DNA of 64,000 nucleotides, from positions 310,001 through 374,000 of the forward strand of contig NZ_JABJVN010000002.1 of NCBI RefSeq assembly GCF_013618475.1. Direction: 5' to 3'. Positions 53,022 to 62,317 of this stretch are shown piece after piece; position 1 is the stretch's first letter; each line of letters begins with the position of its first letter. A program made the translations under genes and the position numbers. The DNA comes from Saccharibacillus deserti. GTDB lineage: Bacteria; Bacillota; Bacilli; Paenibacillales; Paenibacillaceae. Under the pieces are notes generated by a model. It was not told the origin of the DNA. It did no database searches and was given only the letters and a program-made list of their open reading frames with translations.

Positions 53022-53930
53022 TTATTTGCCGCGCCCCAGGCCGTTGAAGTGCCTGCGCAGACCTTCCCCCAGCAGGTTAAACGCCAGCACGGCATAGACG
53101 ATTGCGCAGACGGGAACCATTACGGAGGCGAAGCGTCCCACACCCAGGTCGGACACGTGGTCCGAGATCATGGAGCCCCAATCGTGCGCAGTATTGACGA
53201 ATTCGAACTCGTTGTTCATGCCCGCTTCGGCCGATCCCGGATTCAGATAAACGGTCAGCACGCCGAGCTGGCCGATCAGAATCAGCACCTTTCCGAGATC
53301 CAGGCAGAAGTTGACGATCATTTCCGGCAGCAGCGCTGGTATGTAATAAGCTTTGAGCAGGCGGAGCGGCCGAAGCCCCAGCGCCCGTCCGGCTTCCATA
53401 TAAGACTCCTGCGAGATCGAGGCGGCCTGCTGGCTGACGATATAGCCGACGCGCCCCGTTTCGACCAGAGCCATAATGCCGATCATCCAGTAGAGCCGTC
53501 CCCCCGAGTAAAGGAAGAACGGGATTGCGGCGAGCAGCACGGTCATCAGCAGGGCCGGCACGGAGGAGAACAGCTGATTGAGCCAGGTCAGCAGCGCGTG
53601 GGCCGCTCCGCGTTTGCGCCGGGCCAGCAGGCCCAGCGGGATGCCGATCGCGTAGCGCAGCACAGATACCGCGAAGACGATTAACAGCGTCACCCTTGCG
53701 CCGATCACGATCCGGCTGAGGTTGTCGACGCCGAATTTGCTGGAGCCGAGCGGGTTCTGCCAGGACAGCGGATACGGCGCCTTGTTTAGATGGCCGTCTT
53801 CCATACGGAACCGGACTTCTTTCAAATTGCGGTCGATAAAAGGCAGATAAGGACCAAGCAAGGCGATCAGCAGCAGGAGGGCCAGCATGGCCGCGCCGGT
53901 CCACAACAGGACGTTTTTTTTCAACTCCAA
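53022..53930 (-). CDS. ABC transporter permease, OppC/DppC-like
   Basis: Permease of 302 residues with one N-terminal helix, a large extracytoplasmic loop (NPLGSSKFGVDNLSR is the conserved GTDxxGRD-like site in altered form) and five further helices; EAA loop EAGRALGLRPLRLLKAYYIP. TTG start at 53930 after GGAAAGGAAG. It converges on the EamA gene and follows a partner permease by 39 bp. No ATPase or lipoprotein gene accompanies the pair. Confidence 0.85.
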   Translation of the reverse strand: MELKKNVLLWTGAAMLALLLLIALLGPYLPFIDRNLKEVRFRMEDGHLNKAPYPLSWQNPLGSSKFGVDNLSRIVIGARVTLLIVFAVSVLRYAIGIPLGLLARRKRGAAHALLTWLNQLFSSVPALLMTVLLAAIPFFLYSGGRLYWMIGIMALVETGRVGYIVSQQAASISQESYMEAGRALGLRPLRLLKAYYIPALLPEMIVNFCLDLGKVLILIGQLGVLTVYLNPGSAEAGMNNEFEFVNTAHDWGSMISDHVSDLGVGRFASVMVPVCAIVYAVLAFNLLGEGLRRHFNGLGRGK

Positions 53931-53969
53931 ACTTCCTTTCCGCGGTCTTTTCCGAGCGCAAAAGACCGT

Positions 53970-54863
53970 TTATTGGACGGATACCCGCCTCCGGGCCAGA
54001 TAGCCGATCAGCTGGAATACCAGCGTCAGCAGCATAAAGCCGAGGGCAGTGCCGATGATAACCCCCGGTTCCACGCTGCTTGCCGAAGAGGCAATCTTGT
54101 TATAGCCGATCGCCTGGAACATCCGGTAGGATATGCCGGGTACGTTGCGCAGCGCTTCGATCAGAAGCAGACTCGACAGGATATAAACGCCGACCGGCAT
54201 AAAATGGGTTAGGACGCGCCCGGCCGCATTGCTCATGACATGGCGCAAAAAGACCAGACGTTCCGGCAGGCCTTTGGCCCGGGCCGTTTGGATATACATC
54301 TTGCCTTCTTCCGACGCGATCGAAGCGGAAGTCACTCGGGCGATATAGAACACGGGATAGATCGCGGCCAGCACGGTGGGAAGGACGAACGCTTCCCAGC
54401 CTGCGCGGGCAAAAAACTGGATGCCCAGCTCCTGATGATGAAGCAGGTACCGCCTGGCGATCAGCAGCAGGAAAAAGTCCGGCAGCGCCTGCATCAGCCA
54501 GGTGGTACCACTGCCGAGCAGGGCGAATCGGGTGCGGGACAGGGCATAATCGAGCATGCCTTTCGGAATCCCGAACAGAAATCCTGCCAGCAGGGCGCCG
54601 AAAATGACCGGGAGGCTTTCCAGCAGAGCGGCCAGCACGACCGGGCCGACGGACTCGCCGTAGCGGGTTTCGCCGAGCGAGCCGTGCGCGAACAGATTGG
54701 CTGCGTAAGTTCGGATACTTTCTCCATATTCGTGCCAATTCAGGCTGCCGTCGGGGATGATCCAATAGTCTTTCGTCACAGTGACGGTAAAACTCCTCGG
54801 AATAAGGGCGACAAAAACCACGAAGGTGAAAACGGCCAGGCAGGTGAAAAACGACCGAAGCAT
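53970..54863 (-). CDS. ABC transporter permease, OppB/DppB-like
   Basis: Permease of 297 residues with six helices and the EAA-type loop (QTARAKGLPERLVFLRHVM). It pairs with the downstream OppC-like protein. The AAAGGGGAG SD is ~20 nt before the ATG at 54863, further than normal; a CTG five codons upstream would be better spaced. Substrate unknown; the pair diverges somewhat from standard peptide permeases and may use binding and ATPase subunits encoded elsewhere. Confidence 0.85.
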   Translation of the reverse strand: MLRSFFTCLAVFTFVVFVALIPRSFTVTVTKDYWIIPDGSLNWHEYGESIRTYAANLFAHGSLGETRYGESVGPVVLAALLESLPVIFGALLAGFLFGIPKGMLDYALSRTRFALLGSGTTWLMQALPDFFLLLIARRYLLHHQELGIQFFARAGWEAFVLPTVLAAIYPVFYIARVTSASIASEEGKMYIQTARAKGLPERLVFLRHVMSNAAGRVLTHFMPVGVYILSSLLLIEALRNVPGISYRMFQAIGYNKIASSASSVEPGVIIGTALGFMLLTLVFQLIGYLARRRVSVQ

Positions 54864-55110
54864 AGGTTTGACCAGAAAACAGCTCCCCTTTCCAAGTGTT
54901 GGAATAAATTGAACAGCGGATTATTCGCTAGTTTAGACGAAGAAGAACGTCTTTACAAGCGAAAAAAATAAATTTGTAAACAAACCTGACATATAAAACG
55001 ATATAGCATTTTTGCACGTCTTTATTGGATTTGGGGTAATGAAAACAAGACTGCCGGAAACGTCCTGCAAGGGAAATTGAAACCGGGAAACAGAAAAGGG
55101 GAGAACCGAA

Positions 55111-55755
55111 ATGACTCAGAAAAGGCCGTGGGATATGACGATCCGAGAATTCGTCGAGCGGGCCGGAAGTTCCAAAGCCACACCGGGCGGAGGAAGTACC
55201 TCCGCCCTGGCGGCGGCGCTCGGATCGGCGATGACTTCGATGGCGGCAAGTCTGTCGCACCGCGGGCGCACGCCGGAGCAGCAGGCCGGAATGAACGAGG
55301 CCGAACAGGAAATGCAGGGAATCGCAGCCGAATGCGAACGATTGATGAACGAAGATATGCGCAGCTTCTCCGCTTATCTGGAAGCAAGCGAAGCGGGAGA
55401 CGAAGATGACGAAGCCGTTGCCGCCGCAGTCGGGCGCACGATTCAGGTGCCGCTGGATCTGATGAAAGTCTGTGTTCGGGGACTTCGCGGCGCACGCGGC
55501 ATTGCGGATGCAACCCGTTCGCATGTGCTGTCCGATCTCGGAATCGGACTTGTCATGTTTGAAGCGGCAGCGCGCTCGGCCTATTTGACGGTCAAGATCA
55601 ACCTGTCCGCCTGCCGGGACTCCCGCACGCGCGAAGCTTACGGAGACGAAGCCGACGTACTGCTGCTGGAAGCCCAGAAGCTCAAGGAACGGGGGCTGAA
55701 CGAAGTCACGCGCGCGATCGAACGCGGCGCGGAAGAGAGCCGGGGCGTGGACTGA
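55111..55755 (+). CDS. cyclodeaminase/cyclohydrolase (FchA-like) family protein
   Basis: All-alpha protein of 214 residues of the formiminotransferase-cyclodeaminase family. Typical features are the N-terminal FVERAGSSKATPGGGSTSALAAALGSAM region and the following Met/Ala-rich helices. FchA-type proteins act on 5-formimino- or 5,10-methenyl-tetrahydrofolate, so a one-carbon role is plausible. AGGGGAG precedes the ATG. No hut or purine-fermentation genes are nearby. Confidence 0.9.
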   Translation: MTQKRPWDMTIREFVERAGSSKATPGGGSTSALAAALGSAMTSMAASLSHRGRTPEQQAGMNEAEQEMQGIAAECERLMNEDMRSFSAYLEASEAGDEDDEAVAAAVGRTIQVPLDLMKVCVRGLRGARGIADATRSHVLSDLGIGLVMFEAAARSAYLTVKINLSACRDSRTREAYGDEADVLLLEAQKLKERGLNEVTRAIERGAEESRGVD

Positions 55756-55810
55756 CCGAAATCGAAGGCGGATAGCGCGGGAACCCGAGGAATGGCATAA
55801 TGGAGAAACA

Positions 55811-55848
55811 GGACCGGAACCCCCGCTTCCGGGAGGCGGCCGGTCTTT
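55811..55848 (+). terminator. terminator after the FchA-like gene
   Basis: GACCGG/CCGGTC base stem with a GC-rich inner hairpin, followed by TTT only. A palindrome GAATGAAAATTCATTC follows at ~55872-55887. Confidence 0.6.
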
Positions 55849-55930
55849 GATTTGCGGACGGAAGCCTTTTGAATGAAAATTCATTCGGGAGGCCGTCCGA
55901 TACAAGGATAACGAACAGGGAGATGAACCT

Positions 55931-56407
55931 ATGCACGGCGGACTGCCGGATGAAATCATAAGCGGAGAACATACTCCCGAACAATGGAAGCGGCGACGGG
56001 CGGAACTGGAGCGTTGGGCGGACCGCGAGAAGATTCGCCGGGCGCCCAAGCGGCTGTCTTGGCTGAATGGCGTCGAAGTGGATACCGAACTGCTGGAAGC
56101 GCTTCGGCTGCTGAATGAGGCCGGCGTACAAACGGAATTTTCCTGCGCCGGTGTCAGTCCGCTGGACGAGCCGGACGAACATTCGCTGTATGCGTACGTA
56201 ACGCTGGTCGAGAGCCGGGCGGCGCAGGCGTTTGTCGATTATGCGGCAGTTCGGATGGGGCGGCGTCTGCTCGTCTCCTATGAGTCTTCTCGCCGCCGCT
56301 ACGACTTGTCTTCGTTCATGCTGGGTCAGAACCGTTCGTTCTGTCTGCTGCTGGAGAACTGCGCCCGGGAATATGCCCGCGGCGCCTATCGAAAAGGAGG
56401 GAACTGA
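55931..56407 (+). CDS. uncharacterised protein, first of a two-gene unit
   Basis: 158-residue soluble protein with a basic, Arg/Trp-rich N-terminal third and a compact region containing ELLEALRLLNEAGVQTEFSC and AGVSPLDEPDEHSLYAYV. The pattern of a lone Cys after TEFS followed by a strand YAYVTLVES suggests a small alpha/beta domain, but I do not recognise the family. GGGAG precedes the ATG. The next gene starts 6 bp after its stop with its SD AAGGAGG overlapping this gene's 3' end, so the two proteins are probably made together. Confidence 0.72.
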   Translation: MHGGLPDEIISGEHTPEQWKRRRAELERWADREKIRRAPKRLSWLNGVEVDTELLEALRLLNEAGVQTEFSCAGVSPLDEPDEHSLYAYVTLVESRAAQAFVDYAAVRMGRRLLVSYESSRRRYDLSSFMLGQNRSFCLLLENCAREYARGAYRKGGN

Positions 56408-56413
56408 TCCATC

Positions 56414-58057
56414 ATGCTGAGTCTGGAGAAAAGAAGCAGGCAGGTTGTCGGGAAAATGGCCGCCCAGGCGGCGGGCCGTGAGCGGCTGCCGAGCGGTTTG
56501 TGGTTCCATGACGATATACGCCATAATTTCTATTACGCTTCGTATTTGTACGCCGCCGCAGAGGATCCGGAAATTCGGGTCCGGTTCGACCGGGAACAAG
56601 CCAAAGCCACGGCGGAAGACGTATTGGGGCTTGTGCTCGATCTGCAGGATCGGGGAGCAGACAGCAGAACCTACGGCCATTGGCCGCTGCATCTGGGCGA
56701 CGACCCGCGGACCGCCGAGCCGAATCCTCTGCCGATCGAATTGATGGGCAGCCTGATGCTGTATTTCGTCGAGCGGTGCGGCGATTCGCTGGCGCCCGGA
56801 CTGCTGGAACGGTTCGAAGCGGCATTGAAAGCCGTCTACGACAGCCGGTTCTACGATCGCCCGCTGCACGAATACGGACATCACGAAGCCAAGCATACGG
56901 CGGCCAAGCTGCTGTTCGGCACGCGTTACGCGGACAAGGATCTGCTGGAAGACGGACGCCGCTCGCTCAAGAGGCTGCTTGCGCGGTTGAACGGGCGCGG
57001 CATGCACGAATACGGTTCCCAGCCGTGGTTCTGGCATTGGGTCCAGGCCTTCACCTGCGCCCGCCTGCTGCTGGACGACGCGGAGATTACGGACGATCTG
57101 AACCGGATACTGGATTATCTGTGGCGCGAGCGCTCGCTGCATTATATCGGCGGCGCCTGGGCCGGGCCGCATGCCCGCCAGCTGGATTCGGATACGCCCA
57201 AAGACGGGAATGTCGTCTTCGATTATTTGCAGTATGGGGATTTCCGGCTTCCGCCGCAGCTGGCGCGGGCGGAATACGCGGGATTCCTGTTCTACGAAGC
57301 GCCGGAAGAAGCCCGGATCGCGGCGATGGACCGTCTCGTACCGGTCGAAGTCAAGAAGAAGATTCTCAAGCCGCAGGCGGACGGTTCCGACCGTGCGCTG
57401 CACAGTTATACGTACCTGACCGACAGCTACGCGGTCGGCGGGATGTGGGAACGCTCGGAAGAGTTCGATAACGAGCAGCATCGCTGGGATGTGACGCTGC
57501 CGCTGTCTTACGAACTGGGCAGCGTCGTGAACCAGGCGTACTTTTTGCATCCGGCTCCCGGGGGTTCGGCGGACGATCTGCGGCACGCCAGCCGGTTCGA
57601 ACATATTTTGCCGGATCGAGGCGTCGTTATGGCCTTGTATCCGGTGCCCGATCACGAAGACCCGACCCTGGTCGGCGTCCTGCCCAAAGGCGAATGGATC
57701 CGTGAAGAGCGTGCCGTCTTCGTGCAGGCCGGAGGTGCTTATCTGGCCGTTTATCTGCGGCACGGTTTCGAAGCGGAAGAGAGCGGCGACCGGATTCTGG
57801 TGCGCAGTACAGGGCCTTGCGGTGCCGTGGTGATCGAAGCGGCAAGTGTCGAGGAAGCGGAAAGTCTCGATGTCGAAGACCTGGAAGGGTTCGCCGAACT
57901 GATGCGCGGCCGTGCGCCTGTGTTCGGCGAAGACGGCCGAACTGTCAGCTATCGCAGTCTGCACAGCCGCCGCTTGGAGCTTGCGCTCGGAGCGGACGGC
58001 GAAGCGCAGGCATCGATCAACGGCGAAGAAGCGGGATTTTCGGATTACGCTGTCTAA
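56414..58057 (+). CDS. uncharacterised 547-residue protein, possible alpha/alpha-toroid plus beta-domain
   Basis: No signal peptide or membrane segment. The first ~300 residues are rich in amphipathic helices with aromatic and His motifs (RLPSGLWFHDDIRHNFYYA, HEYGHHEAKHTAAKLLFG, GSQPWFWHWVQAF), reminiscent of alpha/alpha-toroid carbohydrate-active proteins. The last ~230 residues look strand-rich (VVIEAASVEEAESLDVEDLEG). A lyase or hydrolase role is a guess from fold appearance. AAGGAGG precedes the ATG. Coupled to the 158-residue upstream gene. Confidence 0.75.
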   Translation: MLSLEKRSRQVVGKMAAQAAGRERLPSGLWFHDDIRHNFYYASYLYAAAEDPEIRVRFDREQAKATAEDVLGLVLDLQDRGADSRTYGHWPLHLGDDPRTAEPNPLPIELMGSLMLYFVERCGDSLAPGLLERFEAALKAVYDSRFYDRPLHEYGHHEAKHTAAKLLFGTRYADKDLLEDGRRSLKRLLARLNGRGMHEYGSQPWFWHWVQAFTCARLLLDDAEITDDLNRILDYLWRERSLHYIGGAWAGPHARQLDSDTPKDGNVVFDYLQYGDFRLPPQLARAEYAGFLFYEAPEEARIAAMDRLVPVEVKKKILKPQADGSDRALHSYTYLTDSYAVGGMWERSEEFDNEQHRWDVTLPLSYELGSVVNQAYFLHPAPGGSADDLRHASRFEHILPDRGVVMALYPVPDHEDPTLVGVLPKGEWIREERAVFVQAGGAYLAVYLRHGFEAEESGDRILVRSTGPCGAVVIEAASVEEAESLDVEDLEGFAELMRGRAPVFGEDGRTVSYRSLHSRRLELALGADGEAQASINGEEAGFSDYAV

Positions 58058-58090
58058 GGTCCCGCAGGATCCGCCGCATACCCGGGTATG

Positions 58091-58129
58091 CCAAACAGTC
58101 ACGTTCCTTGGAGGAAGGTGACTGTTTGG
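58091..58129. other. 39-nt strong hairpin between converging genes
   Basis: CCAAACAGTCAC/GTGACTGTTTGG with an inner TTCCT/AGGAA; no T run on either side. It may protect 3' ends or act as a weak bidirectional terminator. Confidence 0.65.
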
Positions 58130-58194
58130 GCTGTGCAGAGCGCGGGAGTTCCGAACGGATTACCGCTTCGGGATCTGCCGTTTCGCCGCTGTTG

Positions 58195-59184
58195 TTAAAC
58201 CGGTTCGCTTTCGTTAAAAGGCGAGAGAAAAGCTTTGGGTACTTCCGTTTCGAAGGTGGAGGTTCTGCCGGTGGTCGGGTGGACGAAACTCAGTTTGTGC
58301 ACATGCAGGCCGAGACGGCCGAGGATCCGCAGCGCCGAACCGTATTTCTTGTCGCCGACGATCGGATGTCCGATGTCCTCGAACTGGGCCCGGATCTGGT
58401 TCTTGCGGTTGGTCTCGGTCGTCACTTCGAGCAGCGACGCCTGGCCGTTGGCCCGAAGGCGTTTGTAATGGAGCACGGCACGCAGACCGTCGCCTTCGGT
58501 GCGGCTGGCGTACATCTTGAGCGTTTTGGTCTCGCGCAGCCAGGAAGTGACCGTATCGGACTCCGCTCTTACCTTGCCTTCGACAAGCACGGTATACGCC
58601 TGTTTGGCGGTTCCGGTATTCCACTGCTCCATCAGCGCTTCCTTGGCGGCCGTGTTTCTTGCCAGCAGCATCACGCCGGAAGCATCTTTTTCGAGCAGCT
58701 GCAGCGCGAACAATCGGCCCTGCTGGTCGTTCTGGCGAATATGGCCCATCAGCTGGCGGTATACGGTATTGTCTTCTTCGCGCGAAGAAGACATGGACAG
58801 CAGACCGGCTTCTTTGCGGATCACGATGACGTCTTCGTCTTCATGCAGGATGCGCAGGCCGCTCAGTTTGACTTTCGGTTTGGCGCGCTCTTTGCCGACG
58901 ACTACGGTCTGGCCGGGCTGCAGCGGATGATCGTACAAGGTGACGACGGTGCCGTCGACCCGGACCTGTCCGTGCGCCAGCACCGACTTGACGGAATTGC
59001 GGCCCATGCCTTTCAGATGCTCGAGCAGAAAAGCCAGAAGTTCGGCCGGCTGCGAGACCGTAAAGCTGCGGGACTGCGCTTCGGCCTTTTGACGGCGCGC
59101 TTCTTCGCGGACGGCGAAGGAACTATCTTTTTGGACACCGGGGGGACGTTTCTTGCCGCCCGGTCGTTTATTCGTATAAGCCAT
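58195..59184 (-). CDS. RluA-family pseudouridine synthase-like protein with altered catalytic motif
   Basis: 329-residue protein with a basic N-terminus, an S4 RNA-binding domain (residues ~45-95, LLAFLLEHLKGMGRNSVKSVL) and the RluA catalytic fold ending in LHVHKLSFVHPTTG. The usual motif HRLDKDTSG reads QLLEKDASG, so the catalytic Asp is Glu165 and the preceding His-Arg are Gln-Leu. All other blocks (NRKNQIRAQFEDIGHPIVGDKKYG) are intact. Either activity is lost and the protein only binds RNA, or Glu substitutes. It is a single gene. Confidence 0.85.
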   Translation of the reverse strand: MAYTNKRPGGKKRPPGVQKDSSFAVREEARRQKAEAQSRSFTVSQPAELLAFLLEHLKGMGRNSVKSVLAHGQVRVDGTVVTLYDHPLQPGQTVVVGKERAKPKVKLSGLRILHEDEDVIVIRKEAGLLSMSSSREEDNTVYRQLMGHIRQNDQQGRLFALQLLEKDASGVMLLARNTAAKEALMEQWNTGTAKQAYTVLVEGKVRAESDTVTSWLRETKTLKMYASRTEGDGLRAVLHYKRLRANGQASLLEVTTETNRKNQIRAQFEDIGHPIVGDKKYGSALRILGRLGLHVHKLSFVHPTTGRTSTFETEVPKAFLSPFNESEPV

Positions 59185-59342
59185 AATCGGATAAGCTCCA
59201 TTCTGGAAAAAGGATCGTAGGGCGCAAACGGCCGTTCGGAAAGCCGGAAAACAAGCCGTCCGGGCCGGGAATCGCCGAATTCACTATACCAGAGCCGCCG
59301 TCAAAAGGCCAGGGATAACGGGATCGGGCTGCGTGCCTGCCG

Positions 59343-59780
59343 TCAGACCGGCATCAGCCGGGTCGCGATCGCGATCCGGTTCCAGCCGTTGATCGCGACC
59401 AGAGCCATGATCAGTGCGGCCGTGCCGCTTTTCCCGAACCGGATGATGCTTTCTTCGTAGATCTCGTCGGGCACGCCGTGTGCCTCAAGACGCGTGACGG
59501 CTTCCGTCAGCGCCAGGGCCGCACGCTCCTCGCCGCTGAAGAACGGAGCTTCACGCCAGGCCGGCAGGATATGGATACGCTGCTCCGTCTCGCCCAGCCT
59601 GCGTGCATCCTGCGTATGCATGTTCAGGCAGAAGGCGCATCCGTTCAGTTGGGAAGCGCGAATCTTGACCAATTCCGCAATCGTTTTGTCGAGGCCCGTT
59701 TGGGCGATCGCCGTTTCAAGTTCCAGCATTTTTCCATAGAGGTCGGGAAGTTCCTGCTGCATGTTCATTCGCTGCTGCAT
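59343..59780 (-). CDS. carboxymuconolactone decarboxylase / AhpD-like protein
   Basis: All-alpha protein of 145 residues with the AhpD redox motif NGCAFCLNMH (Cys48, Cys51, His55). Such proteins act as thiol-dependent alkylhydroperoxidases. The AGGAG-type SD (AAAGGAGATTG) lies ~7-10 nt before the ATG. Single gene; no peroxiredoxin partner nearby. Confidence 0.92.
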   Translation of the reverse strand: MQQRMNMQQELPDLYGKMLELETAIAQTGLDKTIAELVKIRASQLNGCAFCLNMHTQDARRLGETEQRIHILPAWREAPFFSGEERAALALTEAVTRLEAHGVPDEIYEESIIRFGKSGTAALIMALVAINGWNRIAIATRLMPV

Positions 59781-60198
59781 CGTGATTCAATCTCCTTTGG
59801 GAATAAAAGATATAGAAGAACGAGGCTGCGGCCTTTCTATTGCGGCCGCTTGTTCGCCCTGCTAAACCGAAGACCAAACAGCCCAAGCGAATGTGACGGA
59901 TTTTGAAAAAAGAATATTTGTTCGCGTGCGGCGGTTGCCCGATCGGGGGATGCCCGGTAAAATATAGAAAGAACGCATCGATGACGCGGCGGAGAGCGGT
60001 CCGGCCGATCCCGCGTCCTTGCCGAAGCTTCCGAACGAACAGCGGCATACCGAAAATGCGCAGTCCCGGAGAACGCCTTATGCGGGGAGTCGGGCAGCAT
60101 TCGTACATGCCGCGATAACGGACTTCCTGCCGGGTGCCGAAGAAGAGTGAATATACGGGAATGCCGACCGAGGCATTCCCTTTAAGGAGTTTTGCATA
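59781..60198. other. intergenic region upstream of recQ
   Basis: 418 nt between divergent genes. It must hold both promoters. A plus-strand frame at 59903-60118 has a TTG start but no SD, and its composition is random-looking, so I see no gene. TTTAAGGAG (60180-60188) is the recQ SD. Confidence 0.5.
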
Positions 60199-62148
60199 AT
60201 GGCTATCGAAGAAACGAAGCTGATGGAGCAGGCCGGGGAGCTGCTGCAGAAGTATTACGGCTATCCCGATTTTCGCGAAGGTCAGAAAAAAATCGTCGAA
60301 AGTCTGCTGACGCGCAGCGATACGCTGGGCATTATGCCGACCGGCGGCGGTAAATCGATCTGCTACCAGATTCCCGCGCTGATGATGGAAGGCCTGACGC
60401 TGGTCGTCTCGCCGCTGATCTCGCTTATGAAAGACCAAGTGGACGCGCTTGTCACGAACGGAATCGCGGCGGCCTATATCAACAGCACGCTCAGCGGACG
60501 CGAAGTGAACGACCGGATCCGTGCGGCGCAGCGCGGCGAGCTGAAGCTGCTGTACGTGGCGCCGGAGCGTCTCGAGCTGGACTGGTTCCGCGAAGAGATG
60601 TCCAATCTGCGGATCGACTGCGTGGCCGTCGACGAAGCCCACTGCGTCTCGCAGTGGGGGCACGACTTCCGGACGAGTTACCTGGCCGTCGCGCCGTTCG
60701 TCGATTCGCTGCCGCACCGTCCGACCGTGGCCGCTTTTACCGCGACGGCGACGCCGCAGGTCATGGACGATATCGTCCGGCTGCTGGAGCTGCAGGGAGC
60801 CAATACGTTCGTTACCGGACTCGGGCGCGACAACCTGGCGTTTTCCGTGCTGCGGGGCGAGAGCAAGAAAGACTACATTTTCGACTATGCCAAAACGCAT
60901 GCAAGCGAAGCGGGGATCGTCTATGCCGCAACGCGCAAAGAAGTGGATGAGCTGTATTCCAAGCTGTCGATGCAGGGTTTGGCTGCGGGGCGCTATCACG
61001 CGGGCATGAGCGACGCGGAGCGCGAAAGCGCGCAGGAAGCTTTTCTGTACGACGATGTGCGGGTAATGGTGGCGACCAATGCGTTCGGGATGGGGATCGA
61101 CAAATCCAACGTCCGCTACGTCATCCACTATAATATGCCCAAAAATATGGAAGCCTATGTCCAGGAAGCGGGGCGGGCGGGACGCGACGGCGAGCCGAGC
61201 GAATGTATCCTGCTCTTCAGCGCGCAGGATATCGTCGTCCAGAAATTCCTGATCGAGCAGAACGGGCAGGAAGAAGAACGGCGTCACAACGAATACCGCA
61301 AGCTGCAGCAGATGGTCGACTACTGTTACACGACCCGATGCCTGCGCAGCTCCCAGCTGGATTATTTCGGCGAAGAACATGCGGATGAACCGTGCGGAAC
61401 CTGCAGTTCGTGCCGAGACGACCGCGAAATTATCGATATTACGGTGGAGGCCCAGAAGATTTTCTCCTGCATCTACCGGATGAGAGAGCGTTTCGGCGCT
61501 TCGATGGTGGCGGGCGTACTCAAAGGCTCGCGCAACAAAAAGGTGCTGCAGTACAAGTTCGACCAGCTGTCGACGTACGGCATGATGAACGGCAAAACGG
61601 AAAAAGAAATCGTCGACATGATCAACGTCCTGGCTTCGGAAGGATATTTGGAGCTGACCGAAGGGCAGTATCCCGTCGTCAAGCTGCGTCCGCTGGCCAC
61701 GGAAGTGCTCAAAGGCGGCCGTCAGGTGTTCCAGCGCGAAGCCCGCAAAGCGTCGTTCACGGCGGCTTCCGGTTCGCGGAACAGCCGTCCGCGCGCGGAC
61801 GCCAAGCTGTCTGCGGTGGAGATCACCATCTTCGAGCAGCTGCGCCTGATTCGGCGCGAGCTGGCGGAGAAAGAACATGTGCCTTCCTATATCATCTTCA
61901 ACGATGCGACCTTGAGCGAGATGAGTATCCACAAACCGAGAACGGAATTCGAGATGCTGCGGATCAAAGGCGTGGGCGAAGTGAAATACCGCAAATACGG
62001 CCGGCCTTTCCTGGAGTTTTTCCAGAACCGGGAAAGCGATGCCGGCGGCGGAAGTTCGGATGTCGACGACGGAGGCTATTACGATATGGAAGCTCCTCCG
62101 GAAGACGACTCCAGCCTGTTTGCCTATTACGAGGATCACGATTCCTGA
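60199..62148 (+). CDS. recQ: ATP-dependent DNA helicase RecQ
   Basis: 3'-5' DNA helicase of 649 residues for recombination and repair. Helicase motifs: MPTGGGKSICYQ (Walker A), VDEAHCVSQWGHDFR (DEAH plus aromatic loop), TATATP and QEAGRAGRDGEPS (motif VI). The zinc-binding Cys cluster is CYTTRCLRSSQL through CGTCSSC. A winged-helix domain and an HRDC domain (~residues 530-610) follow, then an acidic Gly/Ser-rich tail. AAGGAG precedes the ATG. Confidence 0.97.
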   Translation: MAIEETKLMEQAGELLQKYYGYPDFREGQKKIVESLLTRSDTLGIMPTGGGKSICYQIPALMMEGLTLVVSPLISLMKDQVDALVTNGIAAAYINSTLSGREVNDRIRAAQRGELKLLYVAPERLELDWFREEMSNLRIDCVAVDEAHCVSQWGHDFRTSYLAVAPFVDSLPHRPTVAAFTATATPQVMDDIVRLLELQGANTFVTGLGRDNLAFSVLRGESKKDYIFDYAKTHASEAGIVYAATRKEVDELYSKLSMQGLAAGRYHAGMSDAERESAQEAFLYDDVRVMVATNAFGMGIDKSNVRYVIHYNMPKNMEAYVQEAGRAGRDGEPSECILLFSAQDIVVQKFLIEQNGQEEERRHNEYRKLQQMVDYCYTTRCLRSSQLDYFGEEHADEPCGTCSSCRDDREIIDITVEAQKIFSCIYRMRERFGASMVAGVLKGSRNKKVLQYKFDQLSTYGMMNGKTEKEIVDMINVLASEGYLELTEGQYPVVKLRPLATEVLKGGRQVFQREARKASFTAASGSRNSRPRADAKLSAVEITIFEQLRLIRRELAEKEHVPSYIIFNDATLSEMSIHKPRTEFEMLRIKGVGEVKYRKYGRPFLEFFQNRESDAGGGSSDVDDGGYYDMEAPPEDDSSLFAYYEDHDS

Positions 62149-62232
62149 GAGCGGGCCGAAGGAAGAACCTGCCCGGGAACGAAAACAGGCGCGGAGCCGC
62201 AAAGACGCCTCCCGGGCATTCCGGTTTACCAG

Positions 62233-62266
62233 AAAAAGCTTCCCGCATACTGCGGGAAGCTTTTTT
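62233..62266. terminator. bidirectional terminator
   Basis: AAAAAGCTTCCCGCA-TAC-TGCGGGAAGCTTTTTT between the converging recQ and hydrolase genes. Confidence 0.95.
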
Positions 62267-62317
62267 ATTGTGGAAAGGTGCAGAAGGAGAGGCTTCCGAG
62301 GCTTCCTGCGTTCCGAT

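Noticed and set aside
55706-58102. 798-codon minus-strand ORF
   Set aside because: Antisense to three plus-strand reading frames with good SDs; no motifs.
59903-60118. Possible small Cys-rich protein (GGCPIGGCP)
   Set aside because: TTG start without SD in a promoter region; the rest of the frame looks random.
59716-62202. 828-codon minus-strand ORF
   Set aside because: Antisense to recQ, whose helicase motifs are complete.
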